A stretch of 64,000 nucleotides of DNA from Epiperipatus broadwayi (Eukaryota; Onychophora; Udeonychophora; Euonychophora; Peripatidae). Positions within the stretch are counted from its first letter, which is position 1; each line of letters begins with the position of its first letter. This document shows positions 1 to 13,619 of this stretch, one piece after another. Location: contig JAQFVV010006654.1 in NCBI GenBank assembly GCA_028023455.1, forward strand, positions 1-64,000, written 5' to 3'. A model generated the notes under the pieces. The model saw nothing but the letters and a program-made list of their open reading frames with translations. It ran no database searches and was not told the origin of the DNA. A program made the position numbers and the translations under genes.

Positions 1-3
1 ATA

Positions 4-3000
4 TGTTGTGCCATTACAATTTAGTCATTAGCTAAATTTATAGTAATGTGCATGTAATAAAATGTAAAACAAAAATCATCATCACATTTTTATATAAAAA
101 GGAAGCTGTAGGGCATCCAAGTTTAAACCCTACAAGATCCAATTTTAAAAGCTTAATACAGAAAGAGAGTGGGGCCATAGTTATATACTTTAATTGTTTG
201 TGTGTTGATAGAAAGGTAATACACACATTTAAACTATTCAATATTTAATTTTTCTGTTAAAAAGCAAAGTTACACATATATAGGCAATGTATGTGTAAGC
301 TATTTAATTGTTTTATATTTCTAATATTAAACATTTTAACTTTCTTTAAAAACTAACCTATGCTTGATCAATTCTAATATTTTATTCTGTTTCTATTTTA
401 CATTTCTATAATTGTAATTTGGATTTAAAAGCTAAGGATTTAATTTTAAATATTAGGGTTATAATTACTAAGCTAGCAATTAGATTATTTAATGTCAGTT
501 TATACATGATTTGAATGATGGTGTGTGTATGTTACATCACATAAATATATCTCCATTTATTAAATATTTAGAGAAAAGGAAGAAAATCTGTTATATTATT
601 TTTTATCTTACTCAAGAATTTTTTGGTATTATAAGGGTTGTTTTTTTGTTAAAAAACTAAGAGACGATGTGAGAAGTCTAATTTTAAAAGTGTCTAATCT
701 TAAGATCAAAAGAAAGAAGCCCAAATTTGAGATGTTACATAGGTGTCAAAAAAGGATTAAGACTATTATTTCCATCAAAACAAAAATTTGTCTAAAAATC
801 AGGATACTGAGATTTTTCATACTATTCAACTAAAAAAACAGTTTGGTTTCAAATAAGTTATAGGCCTAATTAAAAGAGATGGCCAAAAATAGAAAAAAAA
901 ATCGGATATAAAAGCAGTCTGGAAAATCAGTTGATATCATTATTGTTGTTATAGAGAGACTTTTTAAAAATTATTGAAACTAAAGCAGACAATCATTTTT
1001 AATTCTGCTAGATAATTTTTTTTTAAATCATTTTTTTTATATCAAGTTTTGAATGTTGAAAATATAAGGATGGCAGGGTAAGAAAAATTAATATATATCT
1101 CGTCTGTTGACCAGACTATCCAGCCAGCACATCATATAGGAAAGAAAAGATGTCTTGTCTGAAAAATAATATACTACACCTTTCAACTGACCGAGAGAAA
1201 TAAAATGTTTTTAAATAGAAAAAAGAAAACATTCACCTGCATTTAAAATCAAAAGCAAAAGAGTAATTTACTAATAAATATTAAATCATCAAGTCCAATT
1301 AATTGTTCCAGTAACTGAGTTTAAGCCCCAGAAAATTTATAAATGTGAAAACAACTGCTGTACTTCATCCACTAAAAGAATCATGCTTGACAGGAAGAGA
1401 AGAAAAGCTTATATAATGATTTTCAAATTGCCCACTAAAGCAAATAACCTCAATAGGATCATCATCATCAAATAATTATACACCTCAAGAAAGAGATTGT
1501 TCCAAAGAAAAACGGAAATGGTAGCTGCAAAATATAGACATTAAACAAGATAAATTTGACTCATTGGAAGTTGCTACAAAGAACTGGTAGTATACTTATT
1601 TTATATATTTTCTTTATAATCTCAGAGACTTAATAAAATTTAAGCAACAGAGTGGTATATTTTTGTTTAAAGAACTTTTAAAACAACCAAGGTCAATTGA
1701 AACCAAGAATTTCTTAATAATGATTTTAGGTGTACTAAAATTATGATTGTTTTTTAACTTAATTGTCTTTTAACTTAAAGTTATGAAATGTTATTAATAT
1801 GTAATATAATTTTTTTTATTATTATTTTGTTTTAAATAATATTTTGGTTTTTACAGGGATTAAAAACACACACATACATAATAATACTTTACCTGTGTAT
1901 AATTTCTAGTGAATGTGAAGGAATAAGCAGTATTAAAATACTAAATTATTTTGTCTTAAGAAAGTATAGGTTTCAGAGTGTAGAAGGTTAGGGGGATAGA
2001 AATATACTTTAAAACTTGTTAGGTAAAACTTGCTCTTTCACTTCTATTAACATTTTTTTTATCATTCTGCTCCACACATTAGATTATAAAATATGTGTGC
2101 CAATGAGTGAATATTTTTTTTAAGAAATACCTTTCTTGTGGTCGAAAAATTTTAACAAATCGGTTACCCAATTTAATATACATTACATCTTTGACGGGAA
2201 AAGGGAAAAACTGGAAATTAATCAGAAGATTGCAATATAATCAATTATTATTATTATTCATATAAATTTTTATGTTTATCTATAAATTTTCATGTAGATA
2301 TTAGTAATGCATTAATAAATATTAGTTTGTTTTATTAAATGAGGCATATATATTTCATTGAGAGTAGTTTTTCTTTATTAAGTGTGATCATGCATCATCA
2401 AGCTGAATATTAGCTATTTAAGTTCCAATTAGATATACTAAAATTAAGCAATAATTATGAATTTCTTTATAAAAATTAGGTTTTATGTTTAGGCTTAGTC
2501 CTAAAGCTGTTGTTGAAACCATCATCATTGTCATTATCATCATCATCATCACGTTTTAATTAATGAGTTGTTTAAATGTTTAAAGGCTATAAATAAATAT
2601 TGATTTCATAATATTTAGTGATTTCTTAGTAATATTATAACCAACATTCATTCATCTATTTCATGCAAGGATGAGTGAATTGCCATCCTAGATTAATAGT
2701 AATCTGAGCTAGTAAAACTTATAGAAAAATATTGAAACACAATTATTATGTTAAGATCTGGAAAATGATTTATGTCTAATGAATTTTATATACTCCACTT
2801 GGGTTTAAAGATGTTTTACGTTTACCTAAATATTAGTGCATACAGTGATATGGCTCTAAAAAGCAAAATTCTCCATTTTTATTAGAAATAAAGTACCAAA
2901 ACGGGATTCAAACCCGGTACATGTGAAAAGGTTATTAGATATAACTGTGTCTAGATTCAGATAATCTAGTGGCGCCCTGCTAGACCATATTCACTTGGTA

Positions 3001-3412
3001 TTTGTTTAAATATGCACTTAACATCAAACCAAAAAATGAAAGTGGATAAAATCTACTGTCTGTATACCTGAGAAGATATTTTATTGAGTTACTAGTATAC
3101 CTGAGTTATAATAGTTGTTATTAATAATTTGTTTATAATTATTGATATTGTGATATCTTGAGAAATCTAATTATAGAAGTATGTTTCATTGAATCCAATG
3201 ACCCTTAATATGATTGATAATGCTCAGCAAGTTGCATATTACAATTCTTTTTTCTTTGATATAAAATAAAAGCTACAATTCTTTTCATTTATTAAGTTAT
3301 AATATTATGATCTCTACTTTATAGACTACTCAGGTATTATCTTAATTCTTTTGATCTCGTAAATTTAGTTACAATTGAATCTATAATATTTGAGCTACTT
3401 TATTATGTTACA
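4..3412 (+). repeat. 5' LTR (about 3.4 kb)
   Basis: It aligns almost end to end with 6182-9570 and differs by scattered substitutions and small indels. One larger indel is visible: the 3' copy has about 40 extra bases near 9346-9390. Homology becomes patchy in the last 180 bases but resumes at TTATGTTACAATGGAT. The LTR contains no long ORF; short ORFs inside it have no recognisable domain. It contains a tRNA-like segment at 2894-3000. Its length is well above that of ordinary Gypsy LTRs. Confidence 0.85.
2894..3000 (-). ncRNA. tRNA-like segment inside the 5' LTR
   Basis: Read on the minus strand, the ends TACCAA and TTGGTA pair as an acceptor-like stem. A D-arm-like TGGTCTAGCAGG follows. A CTAGATT/AATCTAG hairpin sits where an anticodon arm would be, and GTTAT/ATAAC resembles a long variable arm. 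CGGG-TTTGAAT-CCCG forms a T-arm with a 7-base loop. The central loop lacks the usual T33 and anticodon layout, so this is probably not a working tRNA. It may be a captured type-II tRNA or a SINE head. The same segment occurs in the 3' LTR. Confidence 0.5.
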
Positions 3413-3413
3413 A

Positions 3414-3431
3414 TGGATGCCCAATTGGGGC
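3414..3431 (+). other. Candidate primer-binding site
   Basis: Directly after the inferred LTR end comes TGGATGCCCAATTGGGGC. It begins with TGG, the complement of the CCA end of a tRNA, two bases from the LTR as is usual. I could not assign the tRNA. A second TGG-containing tract near 4637 is an alternative. Confidence 0.4.
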
Positions 3432-4701
3432 TATGATATGTTACCGTATACCTGAAAAAGGGAGTCTATAAAATGATGGGAGATGTGTGGTTAAAAATAG
3501 AGAAATTTTTTAGTAAAATTTTTTTTTTCTCCAGTGAAATTTTTTTTTGTGTTACAAAATTTTCTTGGCCATATAGTATTGTTTAAATTTGTGTGTGATG
3601 ATGTTTAATATCATTTAATTTCTCATTGATGATGATAAAATGGGTACAGCTATAAAACAGCTTAGTTTTGTTTTTATCAATTTTGAAAATAATGTATATC
3701 ACAACTTAAGACAGAGGTGAAATAAATAATAGAATTTCTTTTTGGAACATTAAAATGATTTATTGCCAAATAGGATAGGCATAGTAATAGTGATGAATTA
3801 TGGGATAGTGGTCTTATGTGTGTTTGGGGTGTTCATATTGTAAAAAGTCTATGATTGTGGAGGTTGGATTGGATATTTGATCGTTGGAGTTTGGTTGGTT
3901 AGATTGCAGTTTTGATGACGAGTGGAGAGTTTTGTCATTGCCTTGAGAATGCTATGTATTCATGTAACCCACGAATGATCAAACCCATTCACTGCTCCAA
4001 CCCAATTTATGTTATCCTTATTTTATCATGAAGCAGTTAACAGCAGTCCTGCCATGATATCAATTTATGTTATCCTTATTTTATCATGAAGCAGTTAACA
4101 GCAGTCCTGCCATGATATCAGCCTATAAGTCTCCTAGACAGAGAGCAAGGCTTAGTTTTCTGTAATCTATAAATAAGCAGAGCATTCCTTGATACTTGCC
4201 ACATAAGACTTCAAGAGAGAGAGAGAGCAAGGCATAGTTTTTCTATTTAACCCCTAAGACTTAATACTTCTTTCATTGCAACAGAGTTTGCATAATTCAA
4301 TCAAGGGTTGTGGTAGTTAATAGTGATCAAATTGGGATGATCTTTTGAGGGTGCGTGATGCATTGTGTGATTGTAGTGCTGTGACTGAATTATTTTATTT
4401 ATCTCAAGATTGTGAACTGCTAGTCATTCTGTGGACTGTCAATATTCAGATTTCTAGGAGAATGAATGAATGTGTAATTTGGGCTATTGCAGACAGACAT
4501 GCACTATATAGATTATTGTTGTGTGATTCATCAAATAAGAATATTATATATTTTTTTGTATTTGTAATGCATGATAAGGTGAAAAGCAAATCAGTCATTT
4601 AGTCAAAAATAGGTGTCAGACAAGAAAAGGATGTGTAGGTTTTTGGTGGTCGGGGAAGCACAGATGGGATATATATTAAAATATATTAAAATTTTAATAA
4701 A
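3432..4701 (+). other. Untranslated leader of the first LTR element
   Basis: About 1.27 kb lies between the inferred primer-binding site and the ORF start. It holds a perfect 58-bp tandem duplication and a short GA-rich run near 4215. A short 85-codon reading frame (4345-4602) shows no recognisable domain. Confidence 0.5.
4004..4119 (+). repeat. Perfect 58-bp tandem duplication
   Basis: The block starting AATTTATGTTATCCTTA and ending CCATGATATC occurs twice head to tail (4004-4061 and 4062-4119) with no difference, so the duplication is recent. It contains a short palindrome-like CATGATATC end. Confidence 0.95.
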
Positions 4702-5631
4702 ATGAGTAAAAGGGAAATGGAAATGATGAGGCAGATGCTTAAAAGTATGGAAAGTCTAAAAGAGGATAATAAGAGTTTAAAAGAAAGTTATAAAAGTTTA
4801 AAACAAACTATCGAAAGTTTAAGAGAAGACCCAAGAGAAATTAGGACAGATTGTCAGACCAGTGAGGATAAAGACAGGGATGAGAAATTAGGTGAAGAAA
4901 TAAATAAACCAACTATTACACTGATAGAGGGTAAGCACCAAGAAGTAGATAGGCTGATAGTAGCTGCAAAACCAAATCTTCTAGTAAAGAGAGCACATGA
5001 GGGGATGGTTAGAGAGCCAATTGGGATAGATCATGAAGTGAAAAGAAGGAAAAGAGAGTTGAAGGAAAAACTTCATGCACCAGATAATGTGATAAAGTTA
5101 AGAGAGGCAATGGGGGAGATGAAACCAGATATCTTAGAAAGAGAGCAAAAGTTTCAACAGTCTATAGTTCTCAATCTAGTAACTAACCAGCATGTGTGGT
5201 TTCAAAAATATGTCTTTTTAAATAGATTAGAGATATCTTATATATGGTATAGTAAATTTATCTCTCTGAAAAATTTAAATGTCCAGTGTGTATCATACAG
5301 ACAATCAATTTCTCTGAAGAATTTAAATGCTATGAAAAAGTTAAAAGTAAATTATATCTGGTATAGAAAATCAATCTCTCTGAAAAGTTTAAATGTCCAT
5401 TATAGATGGTACAGAGAATTGATGTCTTTAGAAAATTTAAGTGTGCCTTATATTTGGTACAGAGAGTCAACCTTTCTAAAAAATTTAAAAATAAATTATA
5501 TGTGGCTCAGAAAATCAACCTCTCTGGAAGATGTAAGGATGAATGATATATGGTACAGAGAGTCAGTCTTTATGAAAAACTTAGATACCTTATATATGGT
5601 ACAGAGAGTCAATCTTTCTGAAAAGTTTTAA
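4702..5631 (+). CDS. Coiled-coil Gag-position ORF with 16-residue tandem repeats
   Basis: This 309-codon ORF begins at the first ATG after the leader and occupies the Gag position of the LTR element. Residues 1-60 are Lys/Glu/Leu-rich with heptad-like spacing (ESLKEDNKSLKES), which suggests a coiled coil. Residues 60-165 are charged. From about residue 175 to the end it consists of degenerate copies of a 16-residue unit resembling YIWYRESISLKNLNV, encoded by a 48-bp minisatellite. No capsid major homology region and no CCHC knuckle is visible. The frame is lost at 5631 but the repeat continues in another frame to about 5720, so the original reading was longer. Whether the protein is made is unknown. 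Confidence 0.55.
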   Translation: MSKREMEMMRQMLKSMESLKEDNKSLKESYKSLKQTIESLREDPREIRTDCQTSEDKDRDEKLGEEINKPTITLIEGKHQEVDRLIVAAKPNLLVKRAHEGMVREPIGIDHEVKRRKRELKEKLHAPDNVIKLREAMGEMKPDILEREQKFQQSIVLNLVTNQHVWFQKYVFLNRLEISYIWYSKFISLKNLNVQCVSYRQSISLKNLNAMKKLKVNYIWYRKSISLKSLNVHYRWYRELMSLENLSVPYIWYRESTFLKNLKINYMWLRKSTSLEDVRMNDIWYRESVFMKNLDTLYMVQRVNLSEKF

Positions 5632-5720
5632 AATAAAGTATGTATGGTATAGAGAGTCAATCTCTTTGAAAAACTTCAAGGCTTATTATGTATGGTACCA
5701 AGAGTCCATATTTCTAAATG
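5236..5720 (+). repeat. 48-bp coding-like minisatellite, about 10 diverged copies
   Basis: The unit centres on TATATATGGTAYAGAGAGTCA followed by TCTCTGAAAAATTTAAATG. Copies are mostly spaced 48 bp, so the repeat is a multiple of three and encodes about 16 residues (Y-x-W-Y-R-E-S-x-S-L-K-N-L-x). One copy is followed by a short insertion near 5325. A frame change between 5600 and 5640 separates the last copies. Confidence 0.85.
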
Positions 5721-5857
5721 GAGTCTGTAATAGGAAGTTATATAAAATAAATCCTCCAGATATGTTTTATAAATATCCAGTCAAGATGAAAAATGGAAAT
5801 ATTAAAAATGGACTGGATGTACATATGCAATTTTATGCAGACCACAATATTATTTGA
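5666..5857 (+). pseudogene. Out-of-frame continuation of the repeat ORF
   Basis: A 63-codon reading frame shifted by one relative to the ORF ending at 5631. It carries the last two 16-residue units (YVWYQESIFL) and then a non-repetitive tail of about 45 residues that I do not recognise. It most likely belonged to the same protein before a small indel. The junction to the integrase-like scrap downstream is again out of frame. Confidence 0.5.
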
Positions 5858-5865
5858 AAATAAAA

Positions 5866-5982
5866 GGGTCATTCCAAATTACCAAGAAAATAGGAGAGAA
5901 TGCCTTTCTGCTTGCTACTCTTGATGGGAATAAGGGAACCTATAATGCTAAGAGTTTGATCCCTTATACTTCAGCAGAGTAG
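5866..5982 (+). pseudogene. Remnant of Gypsy-type integrase C-terminus
   Basis: The frame starting at 5866 reads 38 residues to a TAG at 5980-5982. It contains ITKKIGENAFLLATLDG and then YNAKSLIPY. Gypsy-family integrases commonly end with a small SH3-like domain of the form 'I..K.G.NAY.L...DG......N...L.PY'. Everything expected upstream (protease, reverse transcriptase, RNase H, integrase core) is absent, so this looks like the downstream edge of a large internal deletion. The assignment rests on motif resemblance over a short stretch. Confidence 0.5.
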
Positions 5983-6170
5983 CTTGGCAAAGATCTCCAA
6001 ACAAATTATATTTAAGTTTCCTACTGAAAAGGGGATTTGGTAGGCATCTAAATGATGTTTGCCAGTAGTTATTTTTTTTATTAGTGTGTTTATTATTATT
6101 AGTGTTATTTGATTAGTTAAGATTTTCTTATTAGATATAGTTAAAGCAAAGGTGCTGATGATTTTATTCG

Positions 6171-6181
6171 AAGGGGGGGGA
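6171..6181 (+). other. Polypurine tract of the first LTR element
   Basis: AA followed by eight G and an A immediately precedes the 3' LTR. This is the standard primer site for plus-strand DNA synthesis in LTR elements and fixes the LTR start at 6182. Confidence 0.85.
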
Positions 6182-9100
6182 TGTTGTGCCATTACAATTT
6201 AGTCATTAGCTAAATTTATAGTAAAGTGCATGTAAGAAAATGTAAAACAAAAATCATCATCACATTTTTATATAAAAAGGAAGCTGTAGGGCATTCAAGT
6301 TTAAACCCGACAAGATCCAATTTAAAAAGCTTAAGACAGAAAGAGAGTGAGGCCACAGTTATATACTTTAATTGTTTGTGTGTTGATAGAAAGGTAATAC
6401 ACACATTTAAACTATTCAATATTTAATTTTTCTGTTAAAAAGCAAAGTTACACTATATAGGCAATGTATGTGTAAGCTATTTAATTGTTTTATATTTCAA
6501 ACATTAAACATTTTAACTTTCTTTAAAAACTAACCTATGCTTGATCAATTCTAATATCTTATTCTGTTTCTATTTTACTTTTCTATAATTGTAATTTGGA
6601 ATTAAAAGCTAAGGATTTAATTTTAAATATTAGGGTTATAATTACTAAGCTAGCAATTAAATTATTTAATGTCAGTTTATACATGATTTGAATGATGGAG
6701 TGTGTGTTACATCACATAAATATATCTCCATTTATTAAATATTGAGAGAAAAAGAAGAAAATCTGTTATATTATTTTTTTTTCTTACTCAACAATTTTTT
6801 TGTATTATAAGGGTTGTTTTCCTGTTAAAAAACTTAGAGATGATGTGAGAAGTCTAATTTTAAAAGTGTCTCATCTTAAGATCAAAAGAAAGAAGCCCAA
6901 ATTTGAGATGTTATATAGGTGTCAAAAAAGGATTAAGACTATTTTTTTCGTCAAAACAAAAGTTTGTCTAAAAATCAGGATACTGAGATTTTTCATACTA
7001 TGCAACTAAAAAATGGTTTGGTTGAAAATAAGTTATAGGTCTAATTAAAAGAGATGGCCAAAAATAGAAAAAAATCGGATATAAAGCAGTCTGGAAAATC
7101 AGTTGATATCATTATTGTTGTTATAGAGAGACTTTTTAAAAATTATTGAAACTAAAGCAGACAAACATTTTTAATTCCGTTAGATAATTTTTTTTTAAAT
7201 CATTTTTTTTATATCAAGTTTTGAATGTTGAAAATATAAGGATGGCGGGGTAAGAAAAATTAATTTATATCTTGTCTGTTGACCAGACTATCCAGCCAGC
7301 ACATCATATAGGAAAGAAAAGATGTCTTGTCTGAAAAATAATATTCTACACCTTTCAACTGACCAAAAGAAATAAGATGTTTTTAAATAGAAAGAAGAAA
7401 ACATTCACCTGCATTTAAAATCAAAAGAAAAAGAGTAATTTACTGATAAATATTAAATCATCAAGTCCAATTAATTGTTCCAGTAACTGAGTTTAAATCC
7501 CAGAAAATTTATAAATGTGAAAACAACTGCTGTACTTCATCCACTAAAAGAATCATGCTTGACAGGAAGAGAAGAAAAGTTAATATAATGATTTCCAAAT
7601 TGTCCACTAAAGCAAATAACCTCAATAGGATCATCATCATCAAATAATTATACACCTCAAGAAAGAGATTGTTCCAAAGAAAAACGGAAATGGTGCTGCA
7701 AAATATAGACATTAAACAAGATAAATTTGACTCATTGGAAGTCCCTACAAAGAACTGGTAGTGTAATTTTTTTTATATATTTTCTTTATAATATCAGAGA
7801 CTTAGTAAAATTTTAGCAACAGAGTGGTATATTTTTGTTCAAAGAACTTTTAAAACAACCAAAATCAATTGAAGCCAATAATTTCTTAATAACGATTTTA
7901 GATGTACTAAAATTATGATTGTCTTTTAACTTAATTGTCTTTTAACTTAAAGTTATGAAATGTTATTAATATGTAATATAATTTTTTTTTTTATTATTTT
8001 TTTTAAATAATATTTTGGTTTTTACGGGGATAAAAACACACACATATATAATAATACTTTACCTGTGTATAATTGCAAGTGAATGTGAAGGAATATGCAG
8101 TATTAAAATACTAAATTATTTTGTCTTAAGGAAGTATAGATTTCAGAGTGTAGAATGGAAGGGGATAGAAATATACTTTAAAACTTGTTCGGTAAAACTT
8201 GCTCTTTTACTTCTATTAACATTTTTTTTATCATTCTGCTTGACATGTTAGATTATAAAGTATGTGTGCCAATGAGTGAATATATTTTTTTAAGAAATAC
8301 CTTTCTTGTGGACGGAAAATTTTAAAAAATCGGTTACCCAATTTAATATACATTACATCTTTGACGGGAAAGGGGGAAGAACTGGAAATTAATCAGAAGA
8401 TTGCAATATAATCAATTATTATTATTATTCATATAAATTTTCATGTTTATCTATAAATTTTCATGTAGATATTAGTAATGCCTTAATAAATATTAGTTTG
8501 TTTTATTAAATGAGGTGTATATCTTTCATTGAGAGTATTTTTTTATTTATTAAGTGTGGTCATGCATCATCAAGGTGAATATTACCTATTTAAGTTCCAA
8601 TTAAATATACTAAAATTAAGCAATAATTATGAATTTCTTTATAAAAATTAGGTTTTATGTTTAGGCTTAGTCATAAAGCTGTGGTTGAAACCATCATTAT
8701 TGTCATTATCATCATCATCATGTTTTAATTAATGAGTTGTTTAAATGTTTAAAGGCCATAAATAAATATTTATTTCATAATATTTAGTGATTTCTTAGTA
8801 ATATTATAACCACTATTCCATCATCTATTTCATGCAAGGATGAGAGAATTGCCATTCTAGATTAATACTAATCTGAGCTAGTAAAACTTATAGAAAAATA
8901 TTGAAACGCATTTATTATGTTAAGATCTGGGAAATGATTTATGTCTAATGAATTTTATATACTCCACTTGGGTTTAAAGATGTTTTACGTTTACCTAAAT
9001 ATTAGTGCATACAGTGATATGGCTCTAAAAAGCAAAATCTTCCATTTTTATTAGAAATAAAGTACCAAAATCGGATTCAAACCTGGCACATATGAAAGGG

Positions 9101-9570
9101 TTATTAGATATAACTGTGTCTAGATTCAGATAATCTAGTGGCACCCTGCTAGACCATATTCACTTGGTATTTGTTTAAATATGCACTTAACATCAAAACA
9201 AGAAATGAAAGTGGATAAAATCTACTGTCTGTATACCCGAGAAGATATTTTATTGAGTTACTAGTATACCTGAGTTATAATAGTTGTTATTAATAATTTG
9301 TTTATAATTATTGATATTGTGATATCTTGAGAAATCTAATTGTAGAATAGTTTATTTCCCCCCATTTATATTTTGCTGGAAATATCCAGAAGTATGTTTC
9401 ATTGAATCCAATGACCCTTAATATGATTGATAACTGTCTGATCTTTTGTTTAATAGCTTATGCTCAGCAAGTTGCAATGTTTAATTCTTTTCTCTTTGAT
9501 ATAAAAATTTAAGTTATCTTTTTTCAGTTATTAAGCTAAATAATTCTTTTGAATCTTTAATTATGTTACA
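6182..9570 (+). repeat. 3' LTR (about 3.4 kb)
   Basis: Counterpart of 4-3412. It begins TGTTGTGCCATTACAATT right after the polypurine tract and ends near TTATGTTACA. It carries about 40 bases near 9346-9390 that the 5' LTR lacks. By eye the two copies differ at only a few percent of positions, apart from the frayed last ~150 bases. Confidence 0.85.
9063..9169 (-). ncRNA. tRNA-like segment inside the 3' LTR
   Basis: Same fold as at 2894-3000. Here the T-arm has decayed (CAGG against CCGA), while the acceptor-like ends, the hairpin in the anticodon position and the variable-arm hairpin are unchanged. Confidence 0.45.
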
Positions 9571-11572
<2,002 letters not shown>

Positions 11573-11774
11573 GTTATTGTAGTTAATGTTATTTGAAATG
11601 AGAATAAATAGAGTAAGGTTTAGAGATTTTCACAAAATAAGAAATAAAGATTGGATTGATAAGCATCTGTTATATGATGTTAACAACTTGAGATAACTTG
11701 CTTAGATTTTTAATTATTAATATTATTAATATTCGATTATTAATATCAGATTATTAATATTCGTACAAACCTAA

Positions 11775-12245
11775 TGAATGAAATTAATCATAAAATTAAA
11801 TTTGGATTGGGTACTTTTTTAAAAATAACTTAATATTAAAAGAAAATATGCTTATGTATTTAAAAAAAGAGGATTTTACTAGTTCTTATTTACTGGATAT
11901 AAAATTTTTATACTTAACAAAAGACGATTGCAGAGACTTCAGATCACTCAATGATATATAAAGAAGTGTATGTTGAAAATAACAAGTAAATATCAAATGC
12001 ATAAATCATCAGTCAAAAAGAACACGGATATAATTCTCATCAATGAAAGAATTAAAATAGAAGATGGATCTGTGCTGGACTTATTGCTAACACAAAATGC
12101 TAATAAATGCACAGTTGAAATTTTAAACAGAGTCTCAAGATACTGTAAAAAAATCTAGAAAAAGACTGCATTGATAGATATGAATATAATAAGGAGATTT
12201 TCTGGTGTGATGTGTAGAAAATAGGCTATAAATCAGGGAAATTAG
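11775..12245 (+). pseudogene. Decayed 3' fragment of an RTE-type LINE
   Basis: This stretch aligns with the 3' part of the better-preserved LINE at 19.7-22.7 kb. Shared landmarks include AATATGCTTATGT, a TTGCAGAGACTTCAGAYCACTCA-like segment (broken here by indels), TTGAAATTTTAAAC and AGAAAAAGAC, in the same order. It is riddled with stops and indels; a leftover 62-codon frame at 11970-12158 has no intact domain. It is older than the other copy. Confidence 0.7.
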
Positions 12246-13110
12246 ATTGAGCTTGAAGAATTCTTTATTCTTCTTTTCTTCACAATAGTTGAAAATGATG
12301 ATAATGTTAACAAAAATTTCTACACCGTTTTTTCTGCTTCTAAATTCACAACCACATCTATTTATATGCCCTTACAAAAGAATATAAATATGTGATTCTA
12401 AATATGATTTTGTTCATTCATAGTATATTATTAATGTTTTATTCAATATTTGGTCATAATATTAAAGTTTAGCATTCTAACATATTATACTCATTGCTTT
12501 TCTAAATTTTGCTATTACACAACTAGCTCATTGCTGATGGGTAACCCTTATTACTTTTATTTGAAAGATTACTCAATTACTTTACAAACTCGAAATCGTC
12601 CTGCATTCATTAATCTTTATTCCATAATTTTATAGGTTATTAGAAAGTTGTAATTTTTAGTAAATATAAATTACTTATTGGGGCAGAGCATATACTGTAA
12701 AATAGTGACAGGATTTTTGAAATAATTGTCTTTTTGGAAAAAATTAAATAAAAATGTATAAGCTTGCATACAATTATTATTATTATTTCTTTTTTACAGA
12801 TTCTTCTACAGTGATGAAATGAAAAGAAAAAAAATGTAATGGTTGATGATGGGTTTAAATTAATAGGGTTAATTTTGTCTGTTTTTTATTCAATAATAAG
12901 CTTGGTGACCATAATTTTTATATCATACTTATTTAATTTTTATATATATTAAATATTTTATTGAAAGGAAAAGCAAAGAACAACAACAGCATCACCAACG
13001 TTTTATAAATCTTACCAATGGAAATTTCTAAAAAGCAATAGTAGAATAAAAAACAAACAAGCAATATATTTACTTGTTTATTATCAAAATGAACAAAATT
13101 GTTATTCTTT
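12246..13110. other. AT-rich stretch without recognisable features
   Basis: A 61-codon frame at 12450-12635 shows no domain. Poly-A/T runs and a short ATT run near 12775 are present. I see no gene here. Confidence 0.5.
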
Positions 13111-13445
13111 ATCTGCTTAGTAGTTGCCCAGACCACTGTCGCTGTTAATGGCGATGTGGTAAATGGCATGGCAAAGGAAAATGGGTGCTTGTATTATAGC
13201 TAAAGATGCCATTGGATGATGCCATTTTCACGCTAAAACTATAAAATATGAACATTCATGGGCCGTTGATTTTAATAATTTTTCTGTGCTTTTTTTGTAA
13301 TGCAAAAATAAAAACAAAACAAAATCATCTTTTTTAAATATTATTTTTTATTAACGTATACAAGTTAAATGATAATAATAAATGTAAAATAAAATCAACA
13401 AATTACAATTTGATTCGTGTTTTTTATATCGTATACTTTTTAAAT

Positions 13446-13570
13446 TGTGTTACGGTTTTTTTTTTTTATCAATTTTCTATCGGATATTTTTTTACTTGTG
13501 TTACGGCTTTTTTTTTTTTTATCAATTTTCTATCGAATATTTTTTTTACTTGTGTTACGACTTTTTTTGT
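13446..13570 (+). repeat. ~53-bp minisatellite, about 2.5 copies
   Basis: The unit is GTGTTACGG, a long T run, then ATCAATTTTCTATCG and ATATTTTTTTTACTT. It starts near 13447, 13497 and 13551. T-run length varies between copies. Confidence 0.85.
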
Positions 13571-13619
13571 TGTTGTTTAACTAAAAAATAATAATCGTAA
13601 TAAAAGTAAAAGTTGTTAC

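Larger units (their letters stand above)
4..9570 (+). mobile_element. Gypsy-like LTR retrotransposon with giant LTRs, internally deleted
   Basis: Two direct copies of a ~3.4-kb sequence (4-3412 and 6182-9570) flank a 2.77-kb interior. Both start TGTTGTGCC and end near TTATGTTACA, which gives the TG...CA ends of LTRs. A run of eight G preceded by AA directly abuts the second copy, as a polypurine tract should. The interior has a coiled-coil ORF and a short piece resembling the C-terminus of Gypsy integrase, but no protease, reverse transcriptase or RNase H that I can find. The design of long LTRs with a short, mostly defective interior matches large retrotransposon derivatives that depend on an autonomous partner. 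The window begins three bases before the element, so the target-site duplication cannot be checked. Confidence 0.85.

Noticed and set aside
38-248. Short frames on both strands at the LTR start, repeated at 6216-6426
   Set aside because: They overlap each other in opposite directions in both LTR copies and have no domain; they are present twice only because the LTR is.
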